Below are positions 7,509-16,592 of a stretch of 64,000 nucleotides of DNA, one piece after another. A program made the translations under genes and the position numbers. The stretch's first letter is position 1. Every line of letters starts with the position of its first letter. Origin of the DNA: Planctomycetaceae bacterium (GTDB taxonomy: Bacteria; Planctomycetota; Planctomycetia; Planctomycetales; Planctomycetaceae); the NCBI GenBank assembly GCA_021732785.1, contig JAKFUG010000012.1:248001-312000 (forward strand), written 5' to 3'. The notes under the pieces were generated by a model that did no database searches, was not told the origin of the DNA, and was given only the letters and a program-made list of their open reading frames with translations.

Positions 7509-9407
7509 ATGCTGCTCCTCTCCGCGACCGATGTCGTCCGCCAGTTTGATCGGGCCCCGATTCTCGATGGAATCACGTTCGATCTGAACAAGGGAGAACG
7601 CATTGGGTTGGTGGGACCGAATGGGGCCGGGAAAACCACACTGCTGCGGATTCTCGCGGATCGCGACCACGCCGATGCCGGAACTGTCTCGCTGGGAAGT
7701 GGCTGCCGGGCGGGGTTGCTCGAACAGCAGCCCGAATTCGTCCCCGGCAAGACGCTGATTGAAGAAGCCCGCGAAGGGCTGGAAGACATTTTCCGGCTGC
7801 AAACCGAAGCGGCGGAACTGGCAGAGGCGCTCGCGAAACCATGTGATGCAGCCGAACAAGCCCGGCTGACGAAACGTCTCGACGTGGTTCAGCACGAACT
7901 GAGCCACCTCGATGGCTTCGCGGTCGACCACCGCATCGACGAAGTTCTTTTTGGTTTGGGCTTCCAAACCAGTCAATACAATCAAACGCTTTCCTCTCTC
8001 AGCGGCGGTCAGCAGAACCGTGTGCTCCTCGCACAGTTGTTGTTGCAAGCCCCGGAAGTCCTGCTGCTGGACGAACCGACGAACCATCTCGATATCGAAG
8101 CGTCGGAATGGCTCGAAAAGTACCTCGTGGATGGCAACCAATCGCTGATTGTCGTCAGCCACGACCGTTATTTTCTCGACCGGGTCTGCACGCGGATTCT
8201 CGAACTGCACCGCGGCGGCATCGCCGATTATCCCGGCAATTTCTCCCATTACTGGGAGCAACGCGAGGAACGTCAGCAGGCGGCTGAAAAGATCTACGAA
8301 AGACAGCAGGAATACATCGCCCGCGCGGAAGAGTTCATCAAAAAGAACAACTACGGCGTCGGGGCCACCCGGGCTAAAGATCGCGAGGGCAAACTCGCAC
8401 GGCTGGAGAAAGTCGAACGGATCAGCGATATCCGCGGTCCGCAGATGGGCTTTCCCGAACCGACCCGCACCGGTGATTGGGTGGTGGACGCCGTCGGGTT
8501 ATCAAAGCGTTTCGGTGACAATTCCCCGCTGTTCGATAAACTCGATCTGCGCATCAGCCGCGGCGAACGCTGGGGTTTTCTGGGCCCCAACGGTTCCGGC
8601 AAGACGACGTTACTGCGAACATTGCTCGGCGAATTGAAGCCCGACCGCGGCACCGTGCGATTGGGTGCGAACGTCAAAATCGCCTATTTCGACCAGCAAT
8701 TGAGCAGCGTGGACGCCGATGCCACCGCGATGGAAGCGATCCGCCCACCGCAGATCGCCCGCTACAACGACGGTCAACTGCGGGATATTCTCGCGCGGTT
8801 CGGGGTCATCGGCGAACTGGCACTGCAGCGTGTGGGCGCCATGAGCGGCGGCGAAAAAAGCAAAGTCGCGCTCGCCCGACTCTATTCACTCGAACCGAAT
8901 GTGCTGGTCCTCGACGAACCGACCAACCATCTCGATTTGTGGTCCCGCGATGCTCTCGAACGGTCGCTAAAGGAATTCGCCGGGACGGTGCTTTTCGTCA
9001 GTCACGATCGTTATTTTCTCGACCGCGTGGCCACGAATCTGCTCGTCTACGAGAAAACGCGGTGGTTTGAATTCGGCGGGAACTACACCGATTACATGGC
9101 CTTCTCCCGCTTGCGCTTTGCCGAAGAAAAAACCAGCGCTCTATCAACCAAACCTGCGGAAACCAGCCGTTCCCCAGCCAAAGACACCAAGCGCAAGCGC
9201 CAATTCCCGTTCCGCAAAGTCAGCGACATCGAAGCGGACATCGCCGCGAAAGAAGCGACTCTTGAACAATGCCAGGCCGACATGGCGGATGTCGAAATCC
9301 ATCGCGACGCGGCACGGATGCAATCCACCATGAACCGCTTTGAAGCGACGCGAACCGCCCTCGAAAGCCTGTACGCCCATTGGGAAGAAGCGATGGAACT
9401 GAACTGA
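7509..9407 (+). CDS. ABC-F family ATPase (Uup/EttA-like)
   Basis: The 632-residue protein carries two ATP-binding cassettes and no membrane spans, the layout of ABC-F ribosome-acting proteins. Walker A motifs are GPNGAGKT (about 36-43) and GPNGSGKT, signatures are LSGGQQNRVLLAQ and MSGGEKSKVALAR, and both Walker B motifs read LDEPTNHLD. The linker between cassettes is charged and helical (WEQREERQQAAEKIYERQQ). The C-terminus has a basic stretch and a coiled-coil-like segment (SDIEADIAAKEATLEQCQAD), as in Uup. Likely roles are rescue of stalled ribosomes or quality control; sequence alone does not identify the subclass. The gene is bracketed by related palindromes. Confidence 0.93.
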   Translation: MLLLSATDVVRQFDRAPILDGITFDLNKGERIGLVGPNGAGKTTLLRILADRDHADAGTVSLGSGCRAGLLEQQPEFVPGKTLIEEAREGLEDIFRLQTEAAELAEALAKPCDAAEQARLTKRLDVVQHELSHLDGFAVDHRIDEVLFGLGFQTSQYNQTLSSLSGGQQNRVLLAQLLLQAPEVLLLDEPTNHLDIEASEWLEKYLVDGNQSLIVVSHDRYFLDRVCTRILELHRGGIADYPGNFSHYWEQREERQQAAEKIYERQQEYIARAEEFIKKNNYGVGATRAKDREGKLARLEKVERISDIRGPQMGFPEPTRTGDWVVDAVGLSKRFGDNSPLFDKLDLRISRGERWGFLGPNGSGKTTLLRTLLGELKPDRGTVRLGANVKIAYFDQQLSSVDADATAMEAIRPPQIARYNDGQLRDILARFGVIGELALQRVGAMSGGEKSKVALARLYSLEPNVLVLDEPTNHLDLWSRDALERSLKEFAGTVLFVSHDRYFLDRVATNLLVYEKTRWFEFGGNYTDYMAFSRLRFAEEKTSALSTKPAETSRSPAKDTKRKRQFPFRKVSDIEADIAAKEATLEQCQADMADVEIHRDAARMQSTMNRFEATRTALESLYAHWEEAMELN

Positions 9408-9411
9408 AGTC

Positions 9412-9502
9412 GCATCCCGGCTGCTTCCTCGCAGCCGGGATGCTCGAAGTGTCAACACGCCCCGACAAAAGCACCCCGGCTGCGAGGAAGCAGACGGGGT
9501 GC
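9412..9502. repeat. Two hairpins of the GCAcCCCGGCTGC family after the ABC-F gene
   Basis: The first hairpin is GCATCCCGGCTGC (9412-9424) with its exact complement at 9431-9443. The second is GCACCCCGGCTGC (9471-9483) with a near complement at 9490-9502 (one mismatch). The first begins 4 bases after the ABC-F stop codon. Together with 7447-7480 there are three copies in 2 kb. Confidence 0.85.
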
Positions 9503-9539
9503 AATCCCCTGTCCCTCACACCAAAACGAAAGCTCCCGA

Positions 9540-10034
9540 ATGGACGATCTCCTCCCGCTTCTCTCCCGCTGGATTCACGTCGGCACCGCGATTGTGCTGA
9601 TTGGCGGGATGGCGTTTCAGCGATTTGTGCTGCTCCCCTCCGCCGCGGAATTGCCGGACGCCGAACATGACAAACTCCGCGCCGCGGTCATGGGCCGGTG
9701 GAAAAAGTTCGTTCACATCGGCATCGGCCTGTTTCTGCTGACAGGGTTCTTCAACTACCTCGGCGCCCCGACACCCGCCGCCGAGCCGGTTCGCTGGAAG
9801 CTCTACCATCCGCTCATTGGGACGAAGATTCTGCTGGCGCTAGCCCTCTTCACGATGAGTTCCGGGATGGTCGGTCGCTCGAAGGCCTTCGCCGGGCTGC
9901 GGGCGAACCCGAAGCGGACGCTGACGATCATGTTAACGCTGGCGGCGATCATCGTCGGGATTTCCGGATTTCTTAAAGTCGGCGGTGCCAAAGCGATGCG
10001 CGCGAAAATCGGCGTCTCGACTCCGGTGTCATGA
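9540..10034 (+). CDS. Four-span membrane protein, CopD-like
   Basis: The 164-residue protein has four likely membrane helices (about 6-30, 56-76, 88-110 and 125-145). An N-terminal pattern SRWIHVGTAIVLIGGMAFQRFVL and a later KFVHIGIGLFLLTG resemble the histidine-bearing helices of CopD-like or DUF4149-like membrane proteins. It starts at an ATG 38 bases after the hairpin pair and looks monocistronic. A role in copper or haem handling is possible but unproven. Confidence 0.6.
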   Translation: MDDLLPLLSRWIHVGTAIVLIGGMAFQRFVLLPSAAELPDAEHDKLRAAVMGRWKKFVHIGIGLFLLTGFFNYLGAPTPAAEPVRWKLYHPLIGTKILLALALFTMSSGMVGRSKAFAGLRANPKRTLTIMLTLAAIIVGISGFLKVGGAKAMRAKIGVSTPVS

Positions 10035-10571
10035 AAGACTTTTCCGATCCGGCGGTATCCCTCAATGTTCGGTGTGAAACTTAAGCTGTCGTTCGGCGTC
10101 CAAGTGTTGACGCGGAATCGCACAGGCGTTTCAAAAGAGGACAGTTGGTTCCCAAGCGGCTGGATGATCCGTAAGGTTGCGGGCCGATTTTGGGGGATTT
10201 GAAGAATGGCGCGTCTTGTAACTTGTTTTGAATAAATGGCTTAATGAAGATTCATCGCCAATGATGAGGCGAAACAGCGGGTTTTCGATTTTTCCCCCGA
10301 TTGCATTTGAATTAACGTAAGTCCATCCGGGAAGACACTAATTCTGCGTCTCTTTCGGAATTGCAAACCAGCTCTTGATCCGTTGGAGAGCGGAATTCGT
10401 TCTACACTATGAGAATTCGGCGAACCTTCTGGCCGCCGGGACTTGTCTGAGAGGTTGGAGGCGGTTACTCGGCGGACGGCATTCCGTTTGCAATGAAGTG
10501 CATCGCGACGATTAACGACAGCATCAGGCCTGTTTAGTCTGCCAGCATGGCAGTTTGAATGGGAGTTCAAA
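10035..10571. other. Long gene-free leader region of the sigma factor gene
   Basis: About 535 bases without a convincing coding frame. The stretch is more AT-rich than the genes around it, notably 10215-10330. A weak promoter-like pair TTGTAA (10216) and CTTAAT (10240) occurs. GAATTCG is repeated at about 10391 and 10411. The sigma gene has a plausible ribosome-binding site (GGGAG) just before its ATG. Nothing else is recognised. Confidence 0.5.
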
Positions 10572-12239
10572 ATGACAACGTATCAAAATCCAGCACTGCG
10601 GCAGTTGCGCGATCAACAGATGCGCTATGCTCCGCGTGATGTCCGTCTGAAGCAGATGGAGCGGGCGGAGCAGTTTCTCAGCGAACTCGATCCGCGAAAA
10701 AACTATCGCTATCCCGAATTGTGCGAACAGATTACGTCGTACCGGTCGGAGATGTATCCGGACCTGATCGTCACCGCGTCCGAGGCGGCGCACGATCTGC
10801 GGTGCTTCGTCGAGGATCTTTCAGACAGCGTGGACCTGTCGGTGGACGCCGCCGGGGAGGACGTCTGGACCGTCGACGATGTCAGCCAACGCTACAACGT
10901 CTCGAAGAAGACGGTGGCGCGTTGGCGCGATCGGGGGCTGGTGAGTCGGCGATTCCGGTTCGGTAGCAAGCGTCGGTTGGCGTTTCTGCGTTCGAGCGTC
11001 GAGCGGTTTGTCTCGCGACACGCCAATGAAGTGGCTCGCGGATCGAACTTCAGCCAGCTCAGTGATGAAGAGCGGTCGCGGATGATTGCCCGTGCCCGTC
11101 GGTTAGCTCGCGCGGGTGCGAATCCGACGGAGGTCGGTCGGCGTCTAGCCCGCAAGTTTGACCGATCGCCGGAAACGATCCGGTACACCTTGAAGAACTT
11201 TGACCGCGAACACCCGGAGGTCGCCGTGTTCCCCGATTCGAGCGAACCACTGACACCCGAGCAGCGTCGGGAAATCGTCCGCGAATGCCGCAATGGAATC
11301 GCCATTGAGGTGTTGGCGGAACGATATCGCCGCACGAAGACGAGTATTTACCGCATCATTATGGAGGTCCGTGCCGAACAACTCCTCGATCAGCCCATTG
11401 ACTTTATGGACTGCGCTGACTTTCACCAGCCGGATGCGGAAGGGGTAATTTTGCCCGCTCCGCCGCAATCGGAACGGAAGTCGACGTCGGTGAAACCCCC
11501 TCCGGGTTTGCCTCCGTACCTGGCCAGCCTGTACGCCATTCCGCTCCTCTCCAAAGACGAGGAAGTGCATTACTTCCGCAAGATGAATTACATGCGGTTC
11601 AAAGCCTCGGAATTGCGGAAAGCGCTGGATCGCTCGCATCCGCGGGCCAAGGATATGGACCAGATTGAGAGCTGCCTCGAACAAGCCACGGAAATCAAGA
11701 ATTTCCTGATTCGCAGTAATCTGCGGCTGGTGGTCTCGATTGCGAAGCGTCACATGAAGCCGAACACGAGCTTCTTCGAAATGGTGAGCGATGGGAACAT
11801 GTCGCTGATTCGAGCGATCGAAAAGTACGATTTCAGCCGGGGATTCAAGTTCTCCACGTACGCCAGTTGGGCGATCATGAAGAACTATGCGCGCTCGATC
11901 CCGGCGGAATCGGTGCAACTGGATCGGTTTCGGACCGGCAACGAAGAGGTGTTTCAGTCGTCATCCGATCCGCGGAGCGATGCGTTCAAAGATGAGCGTG
12001 TGAATCAGAAGCAACGCGAGTTGATTCTGTCGATTCTCGATCATCTCGATCCGCGGGAGCGGGAGATCATTGTGCATCGTTACGGTTTGAGCGAAGGCGG
12101 GGCACCGCTGACGCTGGAGCAGGTGGGAACTCGGTTCGGGGTGACCAAAGAACGGATCCGTCAGCTCGAATCGCGGGCTCTGCGGAAAATGCGTAAGTTG
12201 GCGCAGGAAGAGCATCTGGAGATTCCGGGGTTGGAATAA
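10572..12239 (+). CDS. Sigma-70 family factor with N-terminal helix-turn-helix array
   Basis: The 555-residue protein has a normal sigma-70 core in its C-terminal half: region 1.2-like at about 318-350 (ASLYAIPLLSKDEEVHYF), region 2 at about 375-445 (NLRLVVSIAKRHM, SDGNMSLIRAIEKYDFSRG, FKFSTYASWAIMKNYAR), and region 4 at about 484-545 (LDPREREIIVHRYGL ... VTKERIRQLESRALRKMR). Region 3 is reduced to a short linker. The first 300 residues are unusual: an excisionase/MerR-like HTH at about 98-147 (VWTVDDVSQRYNVSKKTVAR) and two resolvase-like HTH segments at about 164-210 and 228-270. It looks like a group 2/3 sigma factor, not the primary one. It stands alone, followed by its own terminator. Confidence 0.88.
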   Translation: MTTYQNPALRQLRDQQMRYAPRDVRLKQMERAEQFLSELDPRKNYRYPELCEQITSYRSEMYPDLIVTASEAAHDLRCFVEDLSDSVDLSVDAAGEDVWTVDDVSQRYNVSKKTVARWRDRGLVSRRFRFGSKRRLAFLRSSVERFVSRHANEVARGSNFSQLSDEERSRMIARARRLARAGANPTEVGRRLARKFDRSPETIRYTLKNFDREHPEVAVFPDSSEPLTPEQRREIVRECRNGIAIEVLAERYRRTKTSIYRIIMEVRAEQLLDQPIDFMDCADFHQPDAEGVILPAPPQSERKSTSVKPPPGLPPYLASLYAIPLLSKDEEVHYFRKMNYMRFKASELRKALDRSHPRAKDMDQIESCLEQATEIKNFLIRSNLRLVVSIAKRHMKPNTSFFEMVSDGNMSLIRAIEKYDFSRGFKFSTYASWAIMKNYARSIPAESVQLDRFRTGNEEVFQSSSDPRSDAFKDERVNQKQRELILSILDHLDPREREIIVHRYGLSEGGAPLTLEQVGTRFGVTKERIRQLESRALRKMRKLAQEEHLEIPGLE

Positions 12240-12251
12240 TCCCCTCAGAAG

Positions 12252-12282
12252 CCCACCCATTCTGATGGGTGGGTTTCTTTTT
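12252..12282 (+). terminator. Intrinsic terminator of the sigma factor gene
   Basis: CCCACCCAT and ATGGGTGGG form a perfect 9-bp stem with the loop TCTG, followed by TTTCTTTTT. It starts 13 bases after the stop codon. Confidence 0.88.
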
Positions 12283-12336
12283 GCGCCGAGTGAACCCTTC
12301 CACAGTCGGTTGTGTCGAGCGGAATGCGATTCGCGC

Positions 12337-12364
12337 TTGCACGAAGGCTATTGCTCGCTATATT
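12337..12364 (+). promoter_or_regulatory. Promoter of the tRNA-tuf cluster
   Basis: TTGCAC (12337-12342) and TATATT (12359-12364) have a 16-base spacer. The expected start point is about 20 bases before the first tRNA. Confidence 0.6.
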
Positions 12365-12393
12365 GTTACGTCCCGGCTTGGCGGGAAGCGCTG

Positions 12394-12466
12394 GCTAGCG
12401 TAGCTCAATTGGTAGAGCTCCGGTTTTGTAAACCGGGGGTTATGGGTTCGAGTCCCTTCGCTAGCT
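12394..12466 (+). tRNA. tRNA-Thr (anticodon TGT)
   Basis: A 73-nt cloverleaf: acceptor GCTAGCG pairs with CGCTAGC, the anticodon stem CCGGT/ACCGG holds the loop TTTGTAA, and the T arm contains GGTTCGAGTCC. The 3' CCA is not encoded. First gene of the cluster. Confidence 0.95.
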
Positions 12467-12540
12467 CCTGGTGTGCGACCCGTTGAAAGTCCAGGGCGGC
12501 AAACGAGTTCCGGCTCAGTGTCGCTCGCCGAAAAGAACAC

Positions 12541-12622
<82 letters not shown>

Positions 12623-12747
12623 CTTGGACTTTCAACAGTATCGAGTCCCTGAGACGCATGAATAGAAACGTTGCAGGCGGTTGAGTTTGCAGCAAATCGA
12701 AGAGGAGAAATGGGTTTCGCGAGATCGGTTTTTCCGCAAGCGCACTT

Positions 12748-12818
<71 letters not shown>

Positions 12819-12945
12819 TCTTTTTCGGGTTCCACGAAGTCCTCGTGGACAAGGAAACTGTTGTTTCCCTCCCGGTAGAGTTGACAAGTCGCTTGCAATC
12901 GGCCATCTTCTGCGGGCTGTCGAGTCACTCGGCGCCCGTTGTGTC

Positions 12946-13018
12946 GCTGCTGTAGCTCAGCCGGTAGAGTGCGTCCTTGGTAAGGACGAGGTCAAGGGTT
13001 CGAATCCCTTCAGCAGCT
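12946..13018 (+). tRNA. tRNA-Thr (anticodon GGT)
   Basis: A 73-nt cloverleaf: acceptor GCTGCTG pairs with CAGCAGC, the anticodon stem CGTCC/GGACG holds TTGGTAA. CCA is not encoded. It is the last tRNA before tuf. Confidence 0.95.
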
Positions 13019-13170
13019 CTCGGGGCGAGCGGCCGTAACCGCGGGCGGTGGCCGCAGCCTGGAACCCATCATCCGGGTGAATTTTACCAGACAGTGTCAG
13101 TCGAAATCAGTAAGGCTCGGTTCCGGCGTCCGGATCTCGAGGGCTCCAGAAAGGCGTAAGGGCAGCAGCA

Positions 13171-14367
13171 ATGGCGAAGGAAGTCTTTCAGCGCACGAAG
13201 CCGCACGTCAACGTTGGAACCATCGGTCACATCGACCATGGCAAGACGACGACCACGGCGGCCATTCTCGCGGTGCAAACCGCAAAGGGTTTGGCGAAGT
13301 TCAAGAGCTATGCGGATATCGCCAAGGGCGGTACCGTTCGCGATGAAACCAAGACGGTGACCATCGCCGTGTCGCACGTCGAGTACGAGTCCGAAAAGCG
13401 TCACTACGCTCACATCGACTGCCCCGGTCACGCCGACTATATCAAGAACATGATCACCGGTGCTGCCCAGATGGACGGCGCCATCCTCGTGGTGTCGGCC
13501 GCCGACGGCCCGATGCCGCAAACCCGCGAACACATTCTGCTCGCCAAGCAGGTGAACGTCCCCGCGCTGGTTGTCTTCCTCAACAAGTGCGACCTCGTCG
13601 ACGACGAAGAGCTCCTCGAACTCGTTGAGATGGAAATTCGCGACTTGCTCAACAAGTACGAATTCCCCGGCGATGACATCCCCATCATTCGCGGTAATGC
13701 GAAGGGGGCGCTCGACAATCCAGCCGATCCGAAGTTCAACAAGTGCATCGGCGACCTGATGGAGGCGCTCGACGCCAACATCCCCGAGCCGACCCGCGAG
13801 CGCGATAAGCCGTTCCTGATGGCGATCGAAGACGTGTTCTCGATCGCCGGTCGTGGCACTGTGGTGACCGGCCGTATCGAAGCCGGCCTGATCAAGATCA
13901 ACGAAAAAGTCCAGATCATCGGTCTCGCACCGATTCAGGACACCGTTGTGACCGGCATCGAAATGTTCAACAAGCTGCTGGACGAAGGTCAGGCTGGCGA
14001 CAACGTCGGCCTGCTCCTCCGTGGCATCGCGAAGGAAAACGTCGAACGCGGTCAGGTGCTGGCCCGTGCGAACACGATCACCCCGCACACGAAGTTCGAG
14101 TGCAAGGTGTACGTGCTGAGCAAGGAAGAAGGGGGCCGTCACACGCCGTTCTTCAGTGGCTACAAGCCGCAGTTCTACTTCCGCACGACCGACGTGACCG
14201 GCTCGGGCAAGTTGCTCGACGGTGCCGAAATGTGTATGCCCGGCGATAACGTTCGCCTGGAAGTCACGCTCGGCAAGCCGGTCGCCATGCAGGAAAACGT
14301 TCGCTTCGCCATCCGTGAAGGCGGCAAGACCGTCGGCTCGGGCGTCGTGACGAAGATTCTCGAGTAG
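13171..14367 (+). CDS. tuf: Elongation factor Tu
   Basis: EF-Tu brings aminoacyl-tRNA to the ribosome as a GTP complex. The 398-residue protein has GHIDHGKT (about 19-26), the G3 motif [12 protein letters not shown] and the usual domains 2 and 3 ending [10 protein letters not shown]. The switch I segment is odd. Where almost all EF-Tu proteins read ARGITINTSHVEY, this one reads [14 protein letters not shown] (about 59-72). The Mg-coordinating threonine (about T64) is kept, but the Arg-Gly is lost. P-loop residue 28 is Thr rather than Leu. Only one tuf is in the window. It follows four tRNA genes, as in the E. coli tufB operon. Confidence 0.97.
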   Translation: MAKEVFQRTKPHVNVGTIGHIDHGKTTTTAAILAVQTAKGLAKFKSYADIAKGGTVRDETKTVTIAVSHVEYESEKRHYAHIDCPGHADYIKNMITGAAQMDGAILVVSAADGPMPQTREHILLAKQVNVPALVVFLNKCDLVDDEELLELVEMEIRDLLNKYEFPGDDIPIIRGNAKGALDNPADPKFNKCIGDLMEALDANIPEPTRERDKPFLMAIEDVFSIAGRGTVVTGRIEAGLIKINEKVQIIGLAPIQDTVVTGIEMFNKLLDEGQAGDNVGLLLRGIAKENVERGQVLARANTITPHTKFECKVYVLSKEEGGRHTPFFSGYKPQFYFRTTDVTGSGKLLDGAEMCMPGDNVRLEVTLGKPVAMQENVRFAIREGGKTVGSGVVTKILE

Positions 14368-14417
14368 TTGCCGATAACGGGCAGAACAGGCCCGATCGGT
14401 CTGGTTAGATTGTTTCT

Positions 14418-14453
14418 CCCCGCCCCCCGTTAGTTCGAGGGGCGGGGTTGTTT
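14418..14453 (+). terminator. Terminator after tuf
   Basis: CCCCGCCCC (14418-14426) pairs with GGGGCGGGG (14439-14447), followed by TTGTTT. It may be partial, since rpmG starts 26 bases later. Confidence 0.7.
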
Positions 14454-14478
14454 CCACTCAGCGACGGGATTCATCGCG

Positions 14479-14634
14479 ATGGCTCGCGAATATGTCTGGC
14501 TCGAATGCACTGAAAGCGGCGTGCGGGGCTACCGTACGAATAAAGAAACCCGCGGTACCGAGCGGCTGGAGCTGAAGAAGTACAACAAGAAGCTCCGCCG
14601 TCATACGGTCCATAAGGAATCGCGGAAGAAGTGA
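14479..14634 (+). CDS. rpmG: 50S ribosomal protein L33
   Basis: The 51-residue protein begins MAREYVWLECTESGVRGYRT and continues with ETRGTERLELKKYNKKLRRH, the L33 pattern. It has a single cysteine, so it is the zinc-free (C-minus) form. It lies between tuf and tRNA-Trp, the usual place ahead of secE-nusG. Confidence 0.93.
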   Translation: MAREYVWLECTESGVRGYRTNKETRGTERLELKKYNKKLRRHTVHKESRKK

Positions 14635-14645
14635 CAAAGGGGGTG

Positions 14646-14700
14646 GTGGGCAGTGGATGGTGGACAGCCAGAAGGAATTCTCTGGCTATCCACTGCCCAC
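14646..14700. repeat. Inverted repeat between rpmG and tRNA-Trp
   Basis: GTGGGCAGTGGAT (14646-14658) pairs with its complement at 14688-14700. Inside, AGCCAGA pairs with TCTGGCT, with a small bulge on the left arm. It begins 12 bases after the rpmG stop and may act as a processing or termination hairpin. Confidence 0.75.
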
Positions 14701-14720
14701 TGTTCCCTGTCCCCTTTCTT

Positions 14721-14793
<73 letters not shown>

Positions 14794-14871
14794 TTGCTGT
14801 GAAGTCAGTAGAGCTGAATGACTCGGCGTAGTAGAGAATTGAGCCCGTGGGCTCCGTGGCAGGGATCGGTC

Positions 14872-15303
14872 ATGGCGAAGGTGGAAAAGAGCAGTGGCTT
14901 CTGGCAGTCGATGATGGCCATCGACTTCTACAAGCGCAATCAGGGCCGGCTCGTGCGGTCGTTGACTGCCGCCGCGATTCTTTGCGCAATTCTGGTTGGC
15001 GCCTGGGCCTGCATGGTCACCTTTCTGGGTGACACCGAGCCTGCTGTGCAATATGGAATTCCGGTCGCCATCGGGCTGCTCGGGGCGTGGTTTTCGTTTC
15101 GAATTGTCAACTTCCCCGTGTTTGCCGATTTCCTGGCCGACGTGGAGGCCGAGATGGTGAAAGTGTCGTGGCCCGGCGCGGACGAAGTCCGCCGGGCGAC
15201 GGTCGTGGTCCTGGTGACGATGTTCCTCTTCAGTTTTGTGTTGTTTGCGTATGACGTGATCTGGCAGTATCTTCTGCGTCTGATCGGCGTCCTCAAATTC
15301 TGA
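14872..15303 (+). CDS. secE: Preprotein translocase subunit SecE
   Basis: SecE stabilises SecY in the translocation channel. The ATG at 14872 gives 143 residues (MAKVEKSSGFW). The conserved amphipathic segment EAEMVKVSWPGADEVRRAT sits before the last membrane helix (about 112-134). Two more hydrophobic segments (about 26-48 and 60-78) precede it, so this is the longer three-span form known from E. coli rather than the one-span form of most bacteria. It precedes nusG, as is usual. Confidence 0.92.
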   Translation: MAKVEKSSGFWQSMMAIDFYKRNQGRLVRSLTAAAILCAILVGAWACMVTFLGDTEPAVQYGIPVAIGLLGAWFSFRIVNFPVFADFLADVEAEMVKVSWPGADEVRRATVVVLVTMFLFSFVLFAYDVIWQYLLRLIGVLKF

Positions 15304-15432
15304 AGTCGGCCGCTGGCGTTGTGGGCCTTCTCGCTTGCAATTGAACGGCAATCTCGCCATCATGTCGGATTCCCCGCCGACACCTCGCTTGCGGGGCGTC
15401 GCTCGGAGCGCCCGTGAAAGGGCACAATCAGT

Positions 15433-16014
15433 ATGGATCAGGCACCTCCTGTCGCAGTCACCGAAGAGCCGTCGAACGGCGGTCGTCAGTGGTATGTGCT
15501 CAAAGTGCAAAGCAACCGCGAACGAACCATTCGCGACTCGCTGGTCCGGCGGATTCGGCAGGAAGGGCTCGAGGAGTTTTTCGGCGAGATCGTGATCCCG
15601 ACCGAAAAAGTCGTCGAGACGAAGAGCGGCAAGAAGCGGGTGACAGAGCAGAAGCTCTATCCGGGCTACCTGATGGTCCAGATGGAGCTGAATGATGATA
15701 CATGGTACTTGGTGCGCAGCACCAGCGGAGTCGGCGACTTCACCGGTTCGGCCGGTAAGCCGATTCCCATGCAGGAAGCTGAGATCCAGAAGATGCTGGG
15801 TCGCGAGCAGGGCAAGAAAGAGGAAGCTCCGCTCAAGGTGAAGATGGAGTTCCAGTCCGGCGACCATGTGAAGATTAAAGAGGGTGCGTTTGAAAGCTTC
15901 GAGGGAACGATCGAAGCCATCGACGATGCCAGCGGCAAGATTACCGTATTGATTCAGATTTTTGGACGGCCGACCCCGGTCGATCTCGAGTACTGGCAAG
16001 TCGAGCGAATGTAG
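15433..16014 (+). CDS. nusG: Transcription termination/antitermination factor NusG
   Basis: The 193-residue protein has an NGN domain ([32 protein letters not shown]) and a C-terminal KOW domain ([21 protein letters not shown]). NusG binds the RNA polymerase clamp and links it to Rho or to ribosomal protein S10. Between the NGN and KOW domains is a charged stretch ([14 protein letters not shown]). The start MDQAPPVAV gives an 18-residue lead before the NGN domain. Confidence 0.96.
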   Translation: MDQAPPVAVTEEPSNGGRQWYVLKVQSNRERTIRDSLVRRIRQEGLEEFFGEIVIPTEKVVETKSGKKRVTEQKLYPGYLMVQMELNDDTWYLVRSTSGVGDFTGSAGKPIPMQEAEIQKMLGREQGKKEEAPLKVKMEFQSGDHVKIKEGAFESFEGTIEAIDDASGKITVLIQIFGRPTPVDLEYWQVERM

Positions 16015-16095
16015 TTCGTGCGAATGTCGGTAGGTCTCGGGCGGCGTTAGCAAACCAGGCGGCGTAGCGATTCAGTTAAGTGGCGGTTGCAGGTC

Positions 16096-16530
16096 ATGGC
16101 GAAAAAAGCAGCGAAGATCAAGGCTCAGGTGAAAGTGCAGATTGCTGGCGGTAAAGCCACGCCTGCGCCTCCCGTTGGTACGGCTCTTGGTCCGCACGGG
16201 ATCAATCTCGGCCAGTTCGTTTCTCAGTTTAATGAGAAGACGCGCGATCTTAATGGGATGATCGTTCCGGCGGTCGTGACGATCTACGAAGATCGCAGCT
16301 TCACGTTTATTCTGAAGAGCCCACCGGCTTCGGTCCTGCTCAAGCAGGCGGCGAAGCTGGCCAAGGGGGCGCAGAACGCCAAGACCGAAAAGGTTGGCCG
16401 CGTGACCAAGGCTCAGGTTCTGGAGATCGCCAAGACCAAGTTCGAGGACATGAATTGTCCGGACCTGGATGCGGCGTGTCGCGTGATTGCGGGGACGGCT
16501 CGCAGCATGGGCGTCGAAGTCCTGGATTAG
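16096..16530 (+). CDS. rplK: 50S ribosomal protein L11
   Basis: The 144-residue protein, from ATG at 16096 ([16 protein letters not shown]), carries the GTPase-associated centre signature [20 protein letters not shown] and the C-terminal RNA-binding domain ending [16 protein letters not shown] three codons upstream is in frame but unneeded. It starts the rplKAJL run. Confidence 0.97.
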   Translation: MAKKAAKIKAQVKVQIAGGKATPAPPVGTALGPHGINLGQFVSQFNEKTRDLNGMIVPAVVTIYEDRSFTFILKSPPASVLLKQAAKLAKGAQNAKTEKVGRVTKAQVLEIAKTKFEDMNCPDLDAACRVIAGTARSMGVEVLD

Positions 16531-16592
16531 TTTCTTTTCTCGTTGTGAGCCGTTTTCGGGCTCCGCGGGTTTTCGGTTGGGGATACGGGATC

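Noticed and set aside
13084-14457. A 457-codon open frame opposite tuf
   Set aside because: Antisense of a highly biased gene; no family pattern.
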